From the NCBI RefSeq assembly GCF_905475345.1, contig NC_066599.1, positions 3,412,001-3,476,000 of the forward strand: a stretch of 64,000 nt of DNA, in the 5' to 3' direction. The notes under the pieces are model-generated. The model was given only the letters and a program-made list of their open reading frames with translations. It had not been told where the DNA came from and made no database searches. The stretch comes from Vespula vulgaris (taxonomy: Eukaryota > Arthropoda > Insecta > Hymenoptera > Vespidae). This document shows positions 1 through 12,984 of the stretch, piece by piece. Position numbers and translations under genes: made by a program. Within the stretch, counting starts at the first letter, position 1; every line of letters begins with the position of its first letter.

Positions 1-53
1 TTTTAAACTTGCAATGATTGTGTATAACAAAGTTATATTACGGTTATACTTAC

Positions 54-1004
54 GCCCACTTCCTTATTAATTCTGTTTCATTGTATTTAACAGATTCTCT
101 TGCCATGAAAGTTTTAGCATCATCTAAGGTTTTAAATTGTAGATAAATAGAACCTTTAAAGTGTAACGTCTTATCCTTATCCAAATATTTTCTCATCTAA
201 AAAATTAACATTTCTTAGATACTATTAAAAATCTATAGAATATAGAAATACTTACAACAATGTTTTCATATGGTTCATATTGCTTGAAATAAGTCTTTAA
301 TTTCTGAATATTTATATTTTCTAATGGAAATCCTTTCATATAAACTGTTTTGGCTTCCTGCGCCTTTCTATACTCTTCGTTATATATAGGTAAAGGAAAT
401 TTTGGCGAACGTCTTATTTTCTTCTTATCCTCAGATATTTCGATTAATTCGCTTGATTCGAGAGATTTTACAATTATATCACAATCTGTAGTCATCGTAG
501 CCAACATATTGAAATTAAGCATAACTGATAAAGGTATCCATCCTTCATCTAGTTTTATTTGTTCCGTAAGGAACTTGTCTCTTTGCATATTTACATTTCC
601 AAAATAAAACTGTAATAAAGGAATGAATGAATGTGAATATTAATAAAATAAAATTCTACCAATATACATACATATATACACACACATATATATGTATGAT
701 ATGCACATGTATATACAGTAGAAATATTGTATTAATTCTTTATCCATACTGTGAGAAAAAAGGAAAGAAAAAACAATTTATAAATGAAATATCCTAAATA
801 TATATTATTAAAAATATTTACTTCTATTTGGTCCTTAATCTGTTCTAATAATTCTTCAGTAGGTTCCGAAGATTCTTTCGTTTCTTTCGTTTCTTCCGTT
901 TTTGTATCGTCCTTTGCATTTTCTACCGGCTTATCCTTTTTAACCTCTTCAGTAACAGACTCATCCTTTTTCTCCGTATTATATTCTTCTTGACCATTAG
1001 CCAT
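54..1004 (-). CDS. La: La autoantigen homologue (La ribonucleoprotein), 5' part, truncated by window edge
   Basis: La binds the 3' oligo-U end of new RNA polymerase III transcripts and acts as an RNA chaperone in the nucleus. Three coding exons are visible, read leftwards: 1004-822, 609-256 and 196-54. The joins are in frame with GT/AG borders. Exon 1 encodes an acidic, Lys/Glu/Thr-rich leader of about 50 residues and then ELLEQIKDQIE. Exon 2 continues with FYFGNVNMQRDKFL and LDEGWIPLSVML, the La-motif winged helix, and enters RRM1 at KTVYMKGFP. Exon 3 holds RRM1 residues such as FKGSIYLQF. The last exon ends at donor GTAAGT (53), so the rest of RRM1 and the C-terminal half lie outside the window. 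The ATG at 1004 is the first in its frame; the open frame above it has no other ATG. The order of motifs makes La rather than LARP4, LARP6 or LARP7 most likely. Confidence 0.96.
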
Positions 1005-1119
1005 TATTTTATATTTCAAATATAATATTTTCAAATAGAAGAAACTCGTTTATGTTACAATTCTAAAATTATATGGATTTTATTTGAAACAAACAAGAAT
1101 TAGAGAAACGAATTCACAC

Positions 1120-1200
1120 ACCTGCGATGTTTCTTCGTCAGAGTTTAAAAGCGGAAGTGATCTCAAAGCCATTGCTATATCCTGCTTTAGAACGTAGGAG
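1120..1200 (-). promoter_or_regulatory. Candidate La 5' leader exon with a short upstream ORF
   Basis: Reading leftwards from about 1200, the minus strand carries an ATG at about 1173 followed by 16 codons (MALRSLPLLNSDEETSQ) ending in CAG, then GTGTGT, a possible donor near 1122. A possible acceptor (ATAATTTTAG) lies about 50 bases above the La ATG. If spliced, the short frame meets a stop before the La start, so it would be an upstream ORF and not part of La. This is inference from splice-like signals only. Confidence 0.3.
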
Positions 1201-1860
1201 TCATACAAATTCTCCCTCTCATCTTAAAAGGAATTAACTTCCGTTCTTTTTAAATCTCGAAATTGATTGGTCGTATAACCAATCCTTTTTTTTTTTTTTT
1301 TTTTTTCAATATATTTCCTTGAAAAAAAAAAAAGAAAGAAAGAAAAAAATTAAAAAAGAAAAACAATTCATTTTTAATTTTTATAATAAATGAAAAACAA
1401 ATGACGAGAAAATTTAAATAACGCGCTCATATTATTTTTCATATAAGAACGCAATATATCGAAACGTGATTGGCTGTTGAAAATTTCGTGAATTGAAAAG
1501 TTACATTTAGATTTTTTTAAACGTTGTAACAAAAAGAAATATATTAAAACTTAGAAATATTTTAAAATTTCAAGAAGATTTTAATTGAATTATAATTTTA
1601 ACAAAATCATTGTTTGCGTGTATTGATGCGAGGATTGAATAATGAATTATGAATGAAAATTAATAATGGTAAGGCAATATAAATTTGTTTATTATTTTTT
1701 TTAATACTTCGTATATAATTGTTTCGATGTTTTCACATTTTTAAAGAATTCCTTTTTATGTATAGAGATATATTTATGTATTTATACGTTACGAATTTTT
1801 GACAATTAAATTATAACTCGGTTAAAACATCTCATTAGCCGGATGTGAAGAAAAGGCAGC
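1201..1860. other. Divergent intergenic region between La and TCTP
   Basis: AT-rich DNA with homopolymer runs (poly-T at about 1287-1306, poly-A at about 1322-1332) and no credible reading frame. It must hold the promoter of La leftwards and upstream sequence for TCTP rightwards. I see no clear TATA box on the La side. Confidence 0.6.
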
Positions 1861-1861
1861 A

Positions 1862-2000
1862 CACGTGTATATATATACTAGAAAGTTGGTAGTTGACCAC
1901 AGTTCATCTACTTGTCCTCTTCTCCCTTCCGGTTTGTTCTTTGAGGTGGCTGTGTCTTGTTTAGTTTTAGCTGCAAATTAATCTTTCTCCATCTTCCAAA
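1862..2000 (+). promoter_or_regulatory. TCTP promoter and 5'-TOP-like leader
   Basis: A CACGTG E-box at 1862-1867 runs into a TATA-like stretch (about 1868-1878). About 35-45 bases on comes a pyrimidine-rich start region (CTTGTCCTCTTCTCCCTTCC, 1911-1930). TCTP mRNAs are known 5'-TOP messages, whose cap-site pyrimidine tract places translation under mTOR control, and the sequence fits that. The exact start site is inferred. Confidence 0.6.
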
Positions 2001-3079
2001 ATGAGGATCTACAAAGATATTTTTACTGGTAAATTTGCATATTCTTATCTAAAATAAATATTATCTATATATATTTTTTTAATTCAATTAATCGTATTTA
2101 CGTTTTAACATACGTTAATACAGGATGGAACAATGACAGTTATATATGTCTTGCAACAATATTATGTGCTTCTAATAATTTCGAATATTTATATTAGACA
2201 TTGTTAGGACATTGTTGTAAAGTAGATTTATTAATTACCATAGAAAGTTCGAACGTATCTATGTTCTTTTTTGTTATAATCGAATGTAAATGTACATAAC
2301 CTCTTTGTATCTGTAACGAATCGTTTGATTTTGAAGATTGATTCTATTTTAAAAGTAGTGTATGTGTTTGTAACTTGTGGAACATTTATAAAAATAACGA
2401 GAATTCTTGTATTCTAGGTGATGAGATGTTCTCAGATACATATAAGATCAAACTTATAGACGATGTTTTATATGAAGTATATGGCAAGGTAAAGTTAAAA
2501 CTTTTATTTGAATCTTAGAATATTATTTTTATAGAAAGTGCATTATTAACATTTTCTGTTTAATGTATTCAGCTAGTAACCAGAAAATCTGGAGATATAG
2601 AAATAGCTGGCTTCAATCCATCTGCTGAAGAAGCAGAAGAGTGTACAGATGAAGCTGTTGAATCTGGTGTTGATATTGTATTGAATCATCGTCTCCAGGA
2701 AACATTTGCTTTTGGAGATAAAAAATCTTATACTTTGTATCTTAAAGATTACATGAAAAAGTAAGTGACAGATAGCATTGTATATTTCTATATAAAGTTT
2801 TTTTATTTTCTTCTAGAAATTAATTATTTTATATTTTTTAATATTAGATTAGTAGCAAAGTTAGAAGAAAAATCACCCGATCAAGTTGAAGTTTTTAAAA
2901 CGAATATGAATAAAGTTATGAAAGACATATTAGGACGATTCAAGGAGTTACAATTTTTCACTGGTGAATCCATGGACATAGATGGTCTTGTTGGTATAAT
3001 GGAATATCGAGAAATTGATGGTGAATCTGTGCCTGTAATGATGTTCTTTAAACATGGACTTGATGAGGAAAAATTCTAA
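2001..3079 (+). CDS. Tctp: Translationally controlled tumour protein (TCTP)
   Basis: TCTP is a small, abundant cytosolic protein linked in insects to growth through Rheb/TOR, to cell survival and to histamine release. Four exons, 2001-2028, 2418-2488, 2573-2760 and 2848-3079, join in frame to 172 residues, the standard family length. It opens MRIYKDIFTG|DEMFSDTYK and ends KHGLDEEKF. Both family signatures are present: IAGFNPSAEEAEEC at residues 44-57, and the second block around FKELQFFTGE...DGLVGIMEY near residues 128-150. Introns interrupt codon 10, follow codon 33 and interrupt codon 96, all with GT/AG borders. The ATG follows the TOP-like leader directly. No truncation or missing motif is seen. 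Confidence 0.98.
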
Positions 3080-3400
3080 ATAATTATTAGATATTCAACA
3101 AATTGTGGTAAAATTTTGTAAGTACATCATATATAATAGTATTAAATGTGTTTATATTTTTTTCTTACGTATACATGAGCTCTTTCGTGTTTTACGCCGT
3201 ACGAGTGTACAACGCTGCACTTCATGTTAGAACAAAGTGGGTAATTAAATTCCCGCTACAACATTATTACGTTGAAGCGTCTATTTATACCACACACAAT
3301 CTATTTCGATATGTTATTTCTTGATATTGTATAAATAAAATGAATTTTTGTTTTCAGATAAACTGGAACTAAGACTGCACACAAATTAACAAAAAATAAA
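3080..3400 (+). terminator. TCTP 3' UTR with candidate polyadenylation signals
   Basis: After the TAA ending at 3079 the AT-rich 3' UTR carries AATAAA at 3334-3339 and a second one at 3395-3400. Either could direct cleavage. Position is the only evidence that they belong to TCTP. Confidence 0.5.
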
Positions 3401-4903
3401 TATATATATAAACTGTGAGATTTAGTTACAGATATGTACTGAAAGATATTACTTCCAAGGACAACATTTAACAGTGCAGTTGAATTATTTCTTCTATAGT
3501 GTAAAATATGTATTCACAGGAAAACCAGTTGTATATAATCTACAACAGGAATGTAGATGAGAAAAGTGAAAATTAATTTCTATGATAATTTTTTGAATAA
3601 TTTGTGACAAATTTAAAAGGATCTCCTTTTTTTTATTTGGTGCTCTGTCCAATGGTTTTATTTATTTATATATATATGTGTGTGTGTATATATATACACA
3701 TATATATATAAAAAATGAAAAAAAAAAGAAATATGGAAGATGGGGAAAGAACTTGCAGCGATAACAAAAGTCACAGCGCATATTATAATGCCTATAATTA
3801 TTGTTAATATCAATAATATCTACAATCGATAATTATTCTTGATCCATACTCAACATAATGTCCATCATGAATAAAAGAGAAAAAGAATGTTTTCCATAAT
3901 AATTACCTTTGATTACTTACCACGGATTTTTTGACATCTTCGATTAAAAAGAAAATAGACCAATGAAGTATTTAATAATTCACCCATTCCACACAGATCT
4001 AATTTTTTTACTACGTATTTCTATAAGATTCATTATGTAATCGTGTTGTATTAAGTTTATAAAACTAACAAGATCTCATTCTATTTTTTTCTTTCTATTT
4101 TTTTTTTTTTTTAAATTTGATTCAATGATCTGGTATAATATAAAAGTTTTTTTTTTATATACAACTAACTCTTTTTTTACTAATCAAAAAACATAAGTTT
4201 TAATATTTTCATCAATAAAGAAATATGCTTGGACACTGTGCATGCATGAAAATTTATTGTATTAACGAAAAGCAACAATGATTGTCATTATTATGGAAAA
4301 GTTATAGAGCAATTCAAGATGAAATGTTAATAAACATCATTCAAAACGTGAGAAACGTGGTAGAAGATATCTGAGAATTAATCTCTAACATATTCTTAGT
4401 AACTTACATACATATTCATATCTATTTACATATATATTTACCTTGACGTTTATTTAATAAATTTATTAGAATCCAAAATACAAAAACAAAGGTTAGAACA
4501 AATTATGATATCATAAAAGTAAAAAAATGAATGGAGAAAAACTGGATAAAAGCGTTTGCTTCATAAAAATATTTTATTTAGATAAATCAGAATAGACGAT
4601 CTATTTCTTGATGCAAGATCATACACAATATTTCTTTGCTTAGGGATTGTTAATATTTTTTTATACTGTTTTACAAGTACATACACAATATCACCTTTTC
4701 GTGTCCCTCGTGTTTTAAATGTTACAATCTCAACTTTGTTTGTTTATTATTTCCATTTTCATATTACATTACATTTTATACTCTCATTGTTACACACACA
4801 GGTCAATATATTACTCTTACTTTTTATAAAACAGTTGCTGTCCCATCTTGCCAAACGCGTTATATTTTTTTATATTATTTTTTTCTTTTATTTTTTCATG
4901 CCA

Positions 4904-4963
<60 letters not shown>

Positions 4964-5243
4964 AAGTATGTTGTATTTCACGTTTATAAAAGCGTATCAT
5001 AGTTTCCAATATTATTCTTACAGATAGTTAAACATTTTTAATCTACAACGGATACGTACGTATGTGTTGCGATTTGTTAATTATTTAATCGCTCAAGATT
5101 TATTTATTTATTTATTTTTTTTTTCAAGCTTTTTTAATGGTGTGGATGATGGGCTAGGAATTACACAAACAAACACACATTTATACGAAAGTACAGGAGG
5201 CATGTGTGTACGTGTGTATATATGTGAGCGATGACTTTTAGTT

Positions 5244-5274
<31 letters not shown>

Positions 5275-7110
5275 TTAATCTTCCATAATACATATACACC
5301 ACGCATATAATTATGACATGCACATACACACGCATACGCGTACATGCCTTTTACTGCTAACTATAGAACAAAATACTGAAATTCCGTTATTAAAATTATA
5401 ATAAAATAATTAGATATTTTAAGAGGTTTATACGTTAAGGTGTATTTCTTACACGTATATAAAATTAATAAAAACGAGATGTTTTTTAAGATAAACAGGC
5501 AGGTAATAATAATAATAATGATATAATAGTAATAATAATAATAATAATAGTAATAATAATAATAAAATAGGCATTGAATCGAACGGTGCAGCAATTTATC
5601 ACGGGATTGGACACTGATTAATTGGTATCCGTAATTATCTAAAGCTGCTTATAATAATCGTTTGCAGGATGGAATGTTATATCAGAGAGCTGCCTACCCG
5701 TTTTAGATTAATTTATGGAATTTTAGAGAATATAATTATTATTATTATTTTTTTTTTATTAATTTTTTTTTGTCGTTTTCTTCGTTTTTTCTCGTTTGAA
5801 AAATGTCATCATCAATTTCGTAAAAACAAATCTTATCCAACTGCTTCACAGTGTATAATTTACAATAAAATGGCATAGTAAATTAGTTAATACTTATATT
5901 TTCTTCTTTTATTTATTTTTTTTTTTTCTTTTTGTTGTTGTTTCTTTAGATTGTAGAAAGATTGATTGAGGTCTATTTGACTAATGCAAATACTCCAAAA
6001 AATATTAATCGTAGTGGCAGTTCATATATATGTTAATTTGTCTAAAATTAGCAGTTTTAAGAATATATAAATTATAAGACATGTCCGCAGAAAGTATAGA
6101 GTTTTCTGGTTTCTAAATTAGCTTTGCAAAGGTACAGCATTCAATAGGACATTTCTTAGTGTGAGAGTCAGATATCTCTATATATTCAGAAAGATTAAAC
6201 ATTGTATTATCATTAATCTTATTTGTACTGATTTACATAGAATGGGTGCGAGGAAAATTTTCAATAATAAAGAAAGAAAATCATGTATCGTACACATGCT
6301 AGAAATCATGCTAGATTTTCACCACTATATTAACGTGGACACGAGTTAGTTTTCTTTTATCGAATGGCCAATATTTCTTTTAACCATGCAGGATGAAGTA
6401 ATAAGATGCAATCACAAAGATTATAAGTACAAAGATGAAAATGCCACTGTACAGAAACTTTGCTACGCACCCCATTCTATTACTCTACGCAGAGAAAGAC
6501 TTATTTCAACGTAAATTAGCAAGCATAAGGGTAAAGGTTAGTAGATCATTTTTATATATAGTAACAAATATACCACTTAAATATTACCTCACAAAATTGT
6601 TGTAATATTAAAGAAAATGGCAACAGTATTTCGAGCGATCTATCACAGCATAAAATCTCTAAAATTGGGATGATAAAATAATTAATAAATCTTTCTCTAT
6701 GTAGAACATCATTATTATGTAAAATATCTCTAAATACAAATTTTCAGTATTGTACCATTTCTAACTATTTCAAAAACGTGGCAAAAGCATCAAGATTTAC
6801 ACCAAAGACAATCATACTTTTTCTCCTTCGTCCAAGAATAATTCTTGATGGATTAATTCTTTTGTTACATGTTCAATATAGTTTCTAATGAATTTGCTCA
6901 AAATCTTTCCAGTGATCTTACCTTAGTAATGTTGAATCGTATAATGTTAAGTTAATTTTCTTTCATCATTAACTTTAATACTCTACCGATCACTACTGAA
7001 ATTTGTATATCATTTGCGAAAGAGTTCGGTTTATATATTCATATATTCATATATATATGTATGTATAGATTTTTGTTTTTAACATTTATAGATTTATATG
7101 AAACTTCATT
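3401..7110. other. Gene-poor AT-rich stretch downstream of TCTP
   Basis: No coding gene is supported. Contents are a short (TA)n/(TG)n patch near 3667-3710, (TC)27 at 4907-4960, a second TC run near 5245-5268, an (AAT)n patch at about 5507-5566, poly-T runs and (AT)n near 7040-7060. Short open frames here are low-complexity or lack any recognisable motif. Confidence 0.7.
4907..4960 (+). repeat. (TC)27 microsatellite
   Basis: Uninterrupted TC dinucleotides over 54 bases. It creates a false LSLSLS reading frame. Confidence 0.97.
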
Positions 7111-7114
7111 CACA

Positions 7115-7275
7115 GGTAGCATTCGCGCCCTCGAACCCTAAGTGATCTCTTACTTTTTACTTTGAGGAGCTTGAAGAGGTGTACGCAAAATGCGTCCGTT
7201 GGGAGGTAATTCTGGTCAGTGCTTTCAGTTTCAACGATCGAGCAGAATTAACAATCGAGAAAGGAAAGGGTAAGA
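7115..7275. other. GC-richer exon-like island, function unknown
   Basis: This 160-base patch is markedly less AT-rich than its surroundings and is preceded by TTCATTCACAG, a good acceptor-like sequence on the plus strand. A GTAATT donor-like site lies at about 7206. The plus-strand frame is open from 7179 to 7370 but matches nothing I recognise. It could be a non-coding exon or a conserved non-coding element. Confidence 0.25.
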
Positions 7276-9109
7276 ATAGCGCGACAATCTTTAAATTTAT
7301 CAAACTAATCGCTCTCATAGATAATGAAACGTCGATAGCATTGTATTATTATGTATCGCGGTTTAATTAAAATCACAGAAATCAGGTAAAAACAACAATT
7401 TCTGTTATCCGTCTTCTATACAGGCTATTCTGCATTATCATGAATACTCATAACTGGCACAGCAGGCATCTGAAATGAACCGTAACTCCAGCTTGTTATG
7501 AAAAAAATGGAGAATTTAATATCGTGTTTCTTTTGATGGTAGGCATAACATTAAAAACTCTCATCAAGTAGATAACAATAACCAACAACTAACAATCGTA
7601 GGCATTCACGCAAAAATAGAAATATGTTTAATAATATATAATAATATTATCATAATTTATATTATCGAAGTGTGTAAGTATGATCCTTTGCCTATGAATA
7701 CTACAGTACTAGAGTAAACAGTGTTAATGACTAGAGCTGAAAGATGTCCAAATGTATATAATCAAAAAAAAAGAAGAGAAAAGAAATAGTTTACAGTATG
7801 TAAATCAAAGAAATTATTTAACGTTAATTATATACTGATATAATACGAATTTTTTAATTGAAGCCATTTGATAAACTTTCACGAGTTTAAAAGAAAAGGT
7901 TATTTGCATAATATACTTTAATATTTTTTTTAAATAATCCACGTACCATCTATATTCAATCATTGAATTCATCTTTCGCTATCATCAAGATAATATTAAA
8001 TAATTCATTATTTAATTCATAAGATCTTTTAATTGACCTAAATTCTTAAAGGTCCTTCAGCTCAAATCATATCTCACAGAGTTCTGTAAATTGCTAACAA
8101 CGAGAGTAGGGTTTTGCCTTAGTTACGTTCTATAGTAATTTCTACATTTCCAGGTTGAAAGAATAAATCAGTTATTTGACAAGGTGTCTTCGCAAAGATT
8201 TTCAAAGCTTATACACTTTAATTTCATTTCATATTGCCGATTAAAAAAGTTCAATACTCAAAGAATCTTATTGTTGCTGATTAAACAATAAGATATCTTT
8301 CGTTCTCTATTCTTGTAAATATAGTTTTGTTTACATGTTATCGGACATAGAAGACAGAGTTACATTGAGAAAACGTGGTTTGTTCTTTTTTTTTCTTTTT
8401 TTTTTTTTGTTGTCCATATCATTATCATCATGCCATTTACGAGTTAAACTTTTCAACAAAATAATCTATCGACTTTATCATCTTATTAAGAATCCCTAAC
8501 CCCTTGAAAACGGATACTCCTTTGTCACAGTTTTTTTTTTCTTTTTCTTTAATATTTTATTACAGACAACGTACGCTGTATAAAATAAAAAAAAATGAAA
8601 TGAAATAAAATAAAATAAAAAAAAAAAGGAAAAAAAAAGAGATCTACTAGATAATAATCAGTAATGTATAATTATTGGTAAGTTCGTCTCTTCTTTATAC
8701 CCTAAAATACAAAACAATAAATTATAATCTACACGTGCGACGACACGTGTTCTCAGCTGTGTGTTGTGTATATTATATATATATAAATTATATATATATA
8801 TATATATACATATACACGCGCAATATAGTGGCTCTTTAAAAAATTAGCGATTCGAATCGAGGCAGAGTTGGAATGTATGAATATTCGTATAGTAATACAT
8901 ATGTAAACTGCATCCTTAATAATAAAAACGAGGAGACACACATATGGTTTTCGTTAAGTTGTTGAAACGAATTAGTTAAATAAATAAATTCTCAAATTGA
9001 TGCGATTACGAATCGGCATGATTAAATTAAATATGTTCTACCAACAATAGGTACATGATTAAAATAATATAATAATAATAGTAATATTAATAAAAAATAA
9101 AATAATTAT

Positions 9110-9111
<2 letters not shown>

Positions 9112-9204
<93 letters not shown>
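9112..9204. repeat. (AAT)n microsatellite, about 31 copies
   Basis: Near-perfect AAT/TAA trinucleotides over about 93 bases, giving a false poly-isoleucine frame on the other strand. Confidence 0.95.
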
Positions 9205-9206
<2 letters not shown>

Positions 9207-9871
9207 TAGGCAGTAAAGATATAGATGCAGTTACATACTCCGTACGATATTACACGACGTGGAAAACTTGTAATCGGTGTCCTCCTTAAAAGAGGAAGAA
9301 AAAAGAAACATTTCAACGTAGTATACAATGTTAACAATCTCGTAGTTATTATAAATAATTATAATAAGGGAAACAAATTTAAAAAAAGAAAAAAAAGAAC
9401 TGTAGACAAACGAGGGATACGAAGTCACCAAAATCAATGTCTACCTCGTCGTATACTTTTTCCGACACGCTCTCGATACGAATCGAATTGAGAAAAAAAA
9501 AAAAAACAGAAAACAGAAAAAGAATCGATGATCCCTTCGACGATGAAGAGAATTCTCGCAATTTGTTATTTATAAGTGTTCTCTAAACGAAGATACATAA
9601 ATAATAAAAAGACGACGAGAGAAATGAAAATAAAAAAAAAAAAAAATAAAAATAAAAATAAAAAAGAAGAAGAAAAAGAAAGAAAGAAGTAAGTAATCCA
9701 CTTGGCTCGACTCGTGAATATCGGAGATATTTTTACGAAAAACGAAAGAACGGAGAGTTAACAAAATAAAAAAAAGAAAAGAAAGAAAATAAGAAGAAAA
9801 AAAAAATAATAAATAAATAAAAAGAAAAGAGAAGAAAAGATCGTAAATTCTCTACTTTAATATTCTTCAAT

Positions 9872-9923
9872 GTTGTTGTTGTTGTAGTTGTTGTTATTAT
9901 TATTATTATTGTTGTTGTTGTTT
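9872..9923 (+). repeat. (GTT)n/(ATT)n compound trinucleotide repeat
   Basis: GTT units switch to ATT units and back to GTT. It lies just downstream of the USP stop codon on the opposite strand, so it may be transcribed in the USP 3' UTR. Confidence 0.85.
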
Positions 9924-10133
9924 TTATAATGGTGTTGTCGTATAGCTCTGTTTTCTCGTTAATTTGTTTTTCTTTTTCTTTTTTTATCCCCCGTAGCTTT
10001 ATATCTCTTTACCACGAGTTATCCTCCCCTCTCTTTCTCTCTCTCTCTCTCTTTCTCTCTCTCTATCTATCTATCTCTATTTTTCTCTTGTTCAGAGATC
10101 GGTGTGCCCCAGAATGCGGCACACCCTTTGTTC

Positions 10134-10407
10134 CTAAGGATCCGAGGATGACTCCAGCATCTCCATTAGGAAGTCATCGATCGGTACATCACCGATCAGC
10201 TTGTAGAAGAAGAGATGTTCGAGACATTTGAGGCCGATCGAACGAATGGACGGTAGGCGAAGCAATAGCTTAGCGAATCTTCCTGGATCGTTCGGACAAG
10301 ATACACGTGTATATTCTTCTAAAGCTGCATAGATCTTCTCACGTAGAAGACTGACCTCTTGGATGGATTTTAAACCTCGTACGTCAGGGTTGAAGAGGAT
10401 TATTGAT
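10134..10407 (-). CDS. usp: usp terminal coding exon (ligand domain, AF-2)
   Basis: After acceptor CCTATAG it encodes [20 protein letters not shown] and [20 protein letters not shown], including the dimerisation helix around [19 protein letters not shown]. It ends [12 protein letters not shown] and TAG. The AF-2 coactivator helix is intact. Confidence 0.97.
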
Positions 10408-11160
10408 CTATAGGGATTAATACGAAGTAGAATTTCATTAATTAAAAAAAAAAAAGAATAGTTTTTAGTATGTTATTAGTAATAACATATTCTATAGTAA
10501 TATACATATATATATATTATATTATATATAACAATAATAAACAATAATAGTTAAAGTAAGTTACATGTTAGTAGTATACTATTATAAATAACTATAATAT
10601 TATTGTAATATTGTTAATGTTTTTGTTATAAATTATTTTATACTTAATATATATATATATATATGTTTTTTATATCTATATGGTATAAAGAAGAATTGAA
10701 TAAATGAAATAAAGTTATGTTTCTAATAGAATATTTTATTCTTTTTTTTTTTTCTTTTTAGATAGATCGAGATTTTAATTGACTGACCTGAGACAACCTA
10801 ATTCAGTTTTGTCCATCTCCATTTCTCGCATCTTAGCTACAAGTTCGGATAGCACGTGTTCAAATATCGTCCCTACACCAGCCTGTTGCGCCGAATTACG
10901 GTTGACGGTAATGCCAGTGGCCAAAACGATACCGTCCTTGACATTGATGGAACGATGAGAAAAGGATGCTATCAGCAACTCGTTCCAACCAGCCCTGAGT
11001 AATAGTACCTGATCCTCCAACGGCAACGAGGTAAAATGCGGGATGTGCTTGGCCCATGCCACCAGCTGGAACAGCTGTTTGTTCGTGGCGTTGCGAATGT
11101 GCGATATTGCATTCTGTGTATCACACGGGATAGCAGATTAATCGAGAGGAGGAGAGAAAA

Positions 11161-11245
<85 letters not shown>

Positions 11246-12405
11246 GAGAAAGAGAGAGAGAGAGAGAAGAAAGGAGAGAGAAAGGAGATAGATAGATAGA
11301 TAGATAGATAGATAGGTAAAAAGATAGATCATTTATTAATACTGGCTAAGCCCGTGAGACACTATTATATATAATAGTAAAAGGATCTTAATAACAAATG
11401 TCAATCTATTGATCTTAGAAAAATGATAGATGAATAGAGTGTGCAAGTGTTCTGAGATGATAAAAAAAAAAGAAAAGAAAGAAAGAAGGATAGCAATAAA
11501 TAAAGATTATATAAGGTTGAATGGAAGTTAGATTAGATATTGAAAAATTAGTTAGTTAATAATAAAATAGAAAGAAAGAAAAAGATAAAGAAACGAGATT
11601 ATAGATGTAAGAAGTGAACGAAGAAAGTGAAAAATAATTATAAAAATATGACAATTAATTAGTTATATATAACATAGAATGAAGAATGACGAAGGTGTAG
11701 AATGAAGATGTAGAAAATAGAAAACAAAATTTACCTCGTAGTTTCCTTCATGCTCGACCTTGCATTCAACTCGTTTCTCAGCTTCCAAAATACGTTCGAT
11801 CGGCATGTCAGAGTGAAGGCTACTTGTGCTTTCGACCTCGCTCTGATCTCTTTCCTTAGTACGTTGTCGCTCTTCTTGCACCGCTTCTCTTTTCATTCCC
11901 ATCGCCAAGCATTTTTGATATCGACAATATTGACAACGATTTCTCTGTCTTTTGTCGATTATGCAGGACTTTTCTTCACGGCACGCATACGAGAGATCCT
12001 TACGGACGGTCCTTTTGAAGAATCCTTTACAACCCTCGCAGCTGAAATTTTTTATCGTTTTTAATATCTATTTTCATTTTTCATATCATTCTTTTTTCGA
12101 TATACATTGACGATTAATTATAATTAATTCAATTTTTGTTATAAACTTCAAACCGATCTATAATATTTAAGAACAGAATATTCATACGAATATATTATTC
12201 GATATAATAGATCAATTATAGTTAACAAAACTGTTGTTAAAAACTTTGAAATCAATTTTATCCTTTGAATAGGTCACGATTTTCACGATCTTTTTTCTTC
12301 ATATGTATATATATATGTGATTCTATAAATTAATAATAATTGACACACAACTTTTGTTTGAAACATCAAATCAATTTATTTTTTGAAAAATTAAAACTTT
12401 CATAA

Positions 12406-12438
<33 letters not shown>

Positions 12439-12871
12439 CCCTTTTTCTTTAATACAGACAATTAATTATAAACTCCTCTCTCTCTCTCTCCCTCTTTCAT
12501 ATGAGTCACTCTTCTTCGTTTTTGAATTTGGATCATATCCAAAAGATCCCGACACTTTGACTCTGCCAGGAAAGCAGGACCGACATTCCACGAAGAGAAT
12601 TTATTTTGGTTACAGCTACCTTCTTGCATGATTTCGCATGACTTTTCAAGAGCATACATTAGCAATGATTTTCTAATATTTCTTTTGTCTATGAATTTTC
12701 TTTTCCTTTTTAATCTATTCTTTTTTCTTTCTCTTCCTTTTTTTTCTTATTATATCTTATTTTAAGGAACCATAGATAGAGATATTCACGTCAAGGATAA
12801 TCACTATCGTATACAACGTAGCGTAACTTTACTCGAGCAATGCAACGACGACGAGGATGGATGGAAATCGA

Positions 12872-12930
<59 letters not shown>

Positions 12931-12933
12931 AAG

Positions 12934-12984
<51 letters not shown>

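Larger units (their letters stand above)
7276..10133. other. Downstream flank of ultraspiracle, possibly its long 3' UTR
   Basis: USP is read leftwards and stops at 10134, so its 3' UTR must begin here. AT-rich sequence with poly-A/T runs, (AT)n near 8770-8810, (AAT)n at 9112-9204, A-rich tracts at 9490-9840 and a GTT/ATT array at 9872-9923. Several TTTATT motifs (AATAAA on the minus strand) occur, but I cannot choose the real cleavage site. No coding frame is supported. Confidence 0.5.

Noticed and set aside
1004..1034. La start ten codons upstream of 1004
   Set aside because: The upstream codon is TTG and no ATG is present. The conserved protein begins MA and the 1004 ATG is the first.
2124..2137. 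TACAGGATGGAACA shared by TCTP intron 1 and 50935-50948, as a mariner end
   Set aside because: The match is only 14 bases with no extended similarity or inverted partner. Chance matches of this length are expected in 64 kb.
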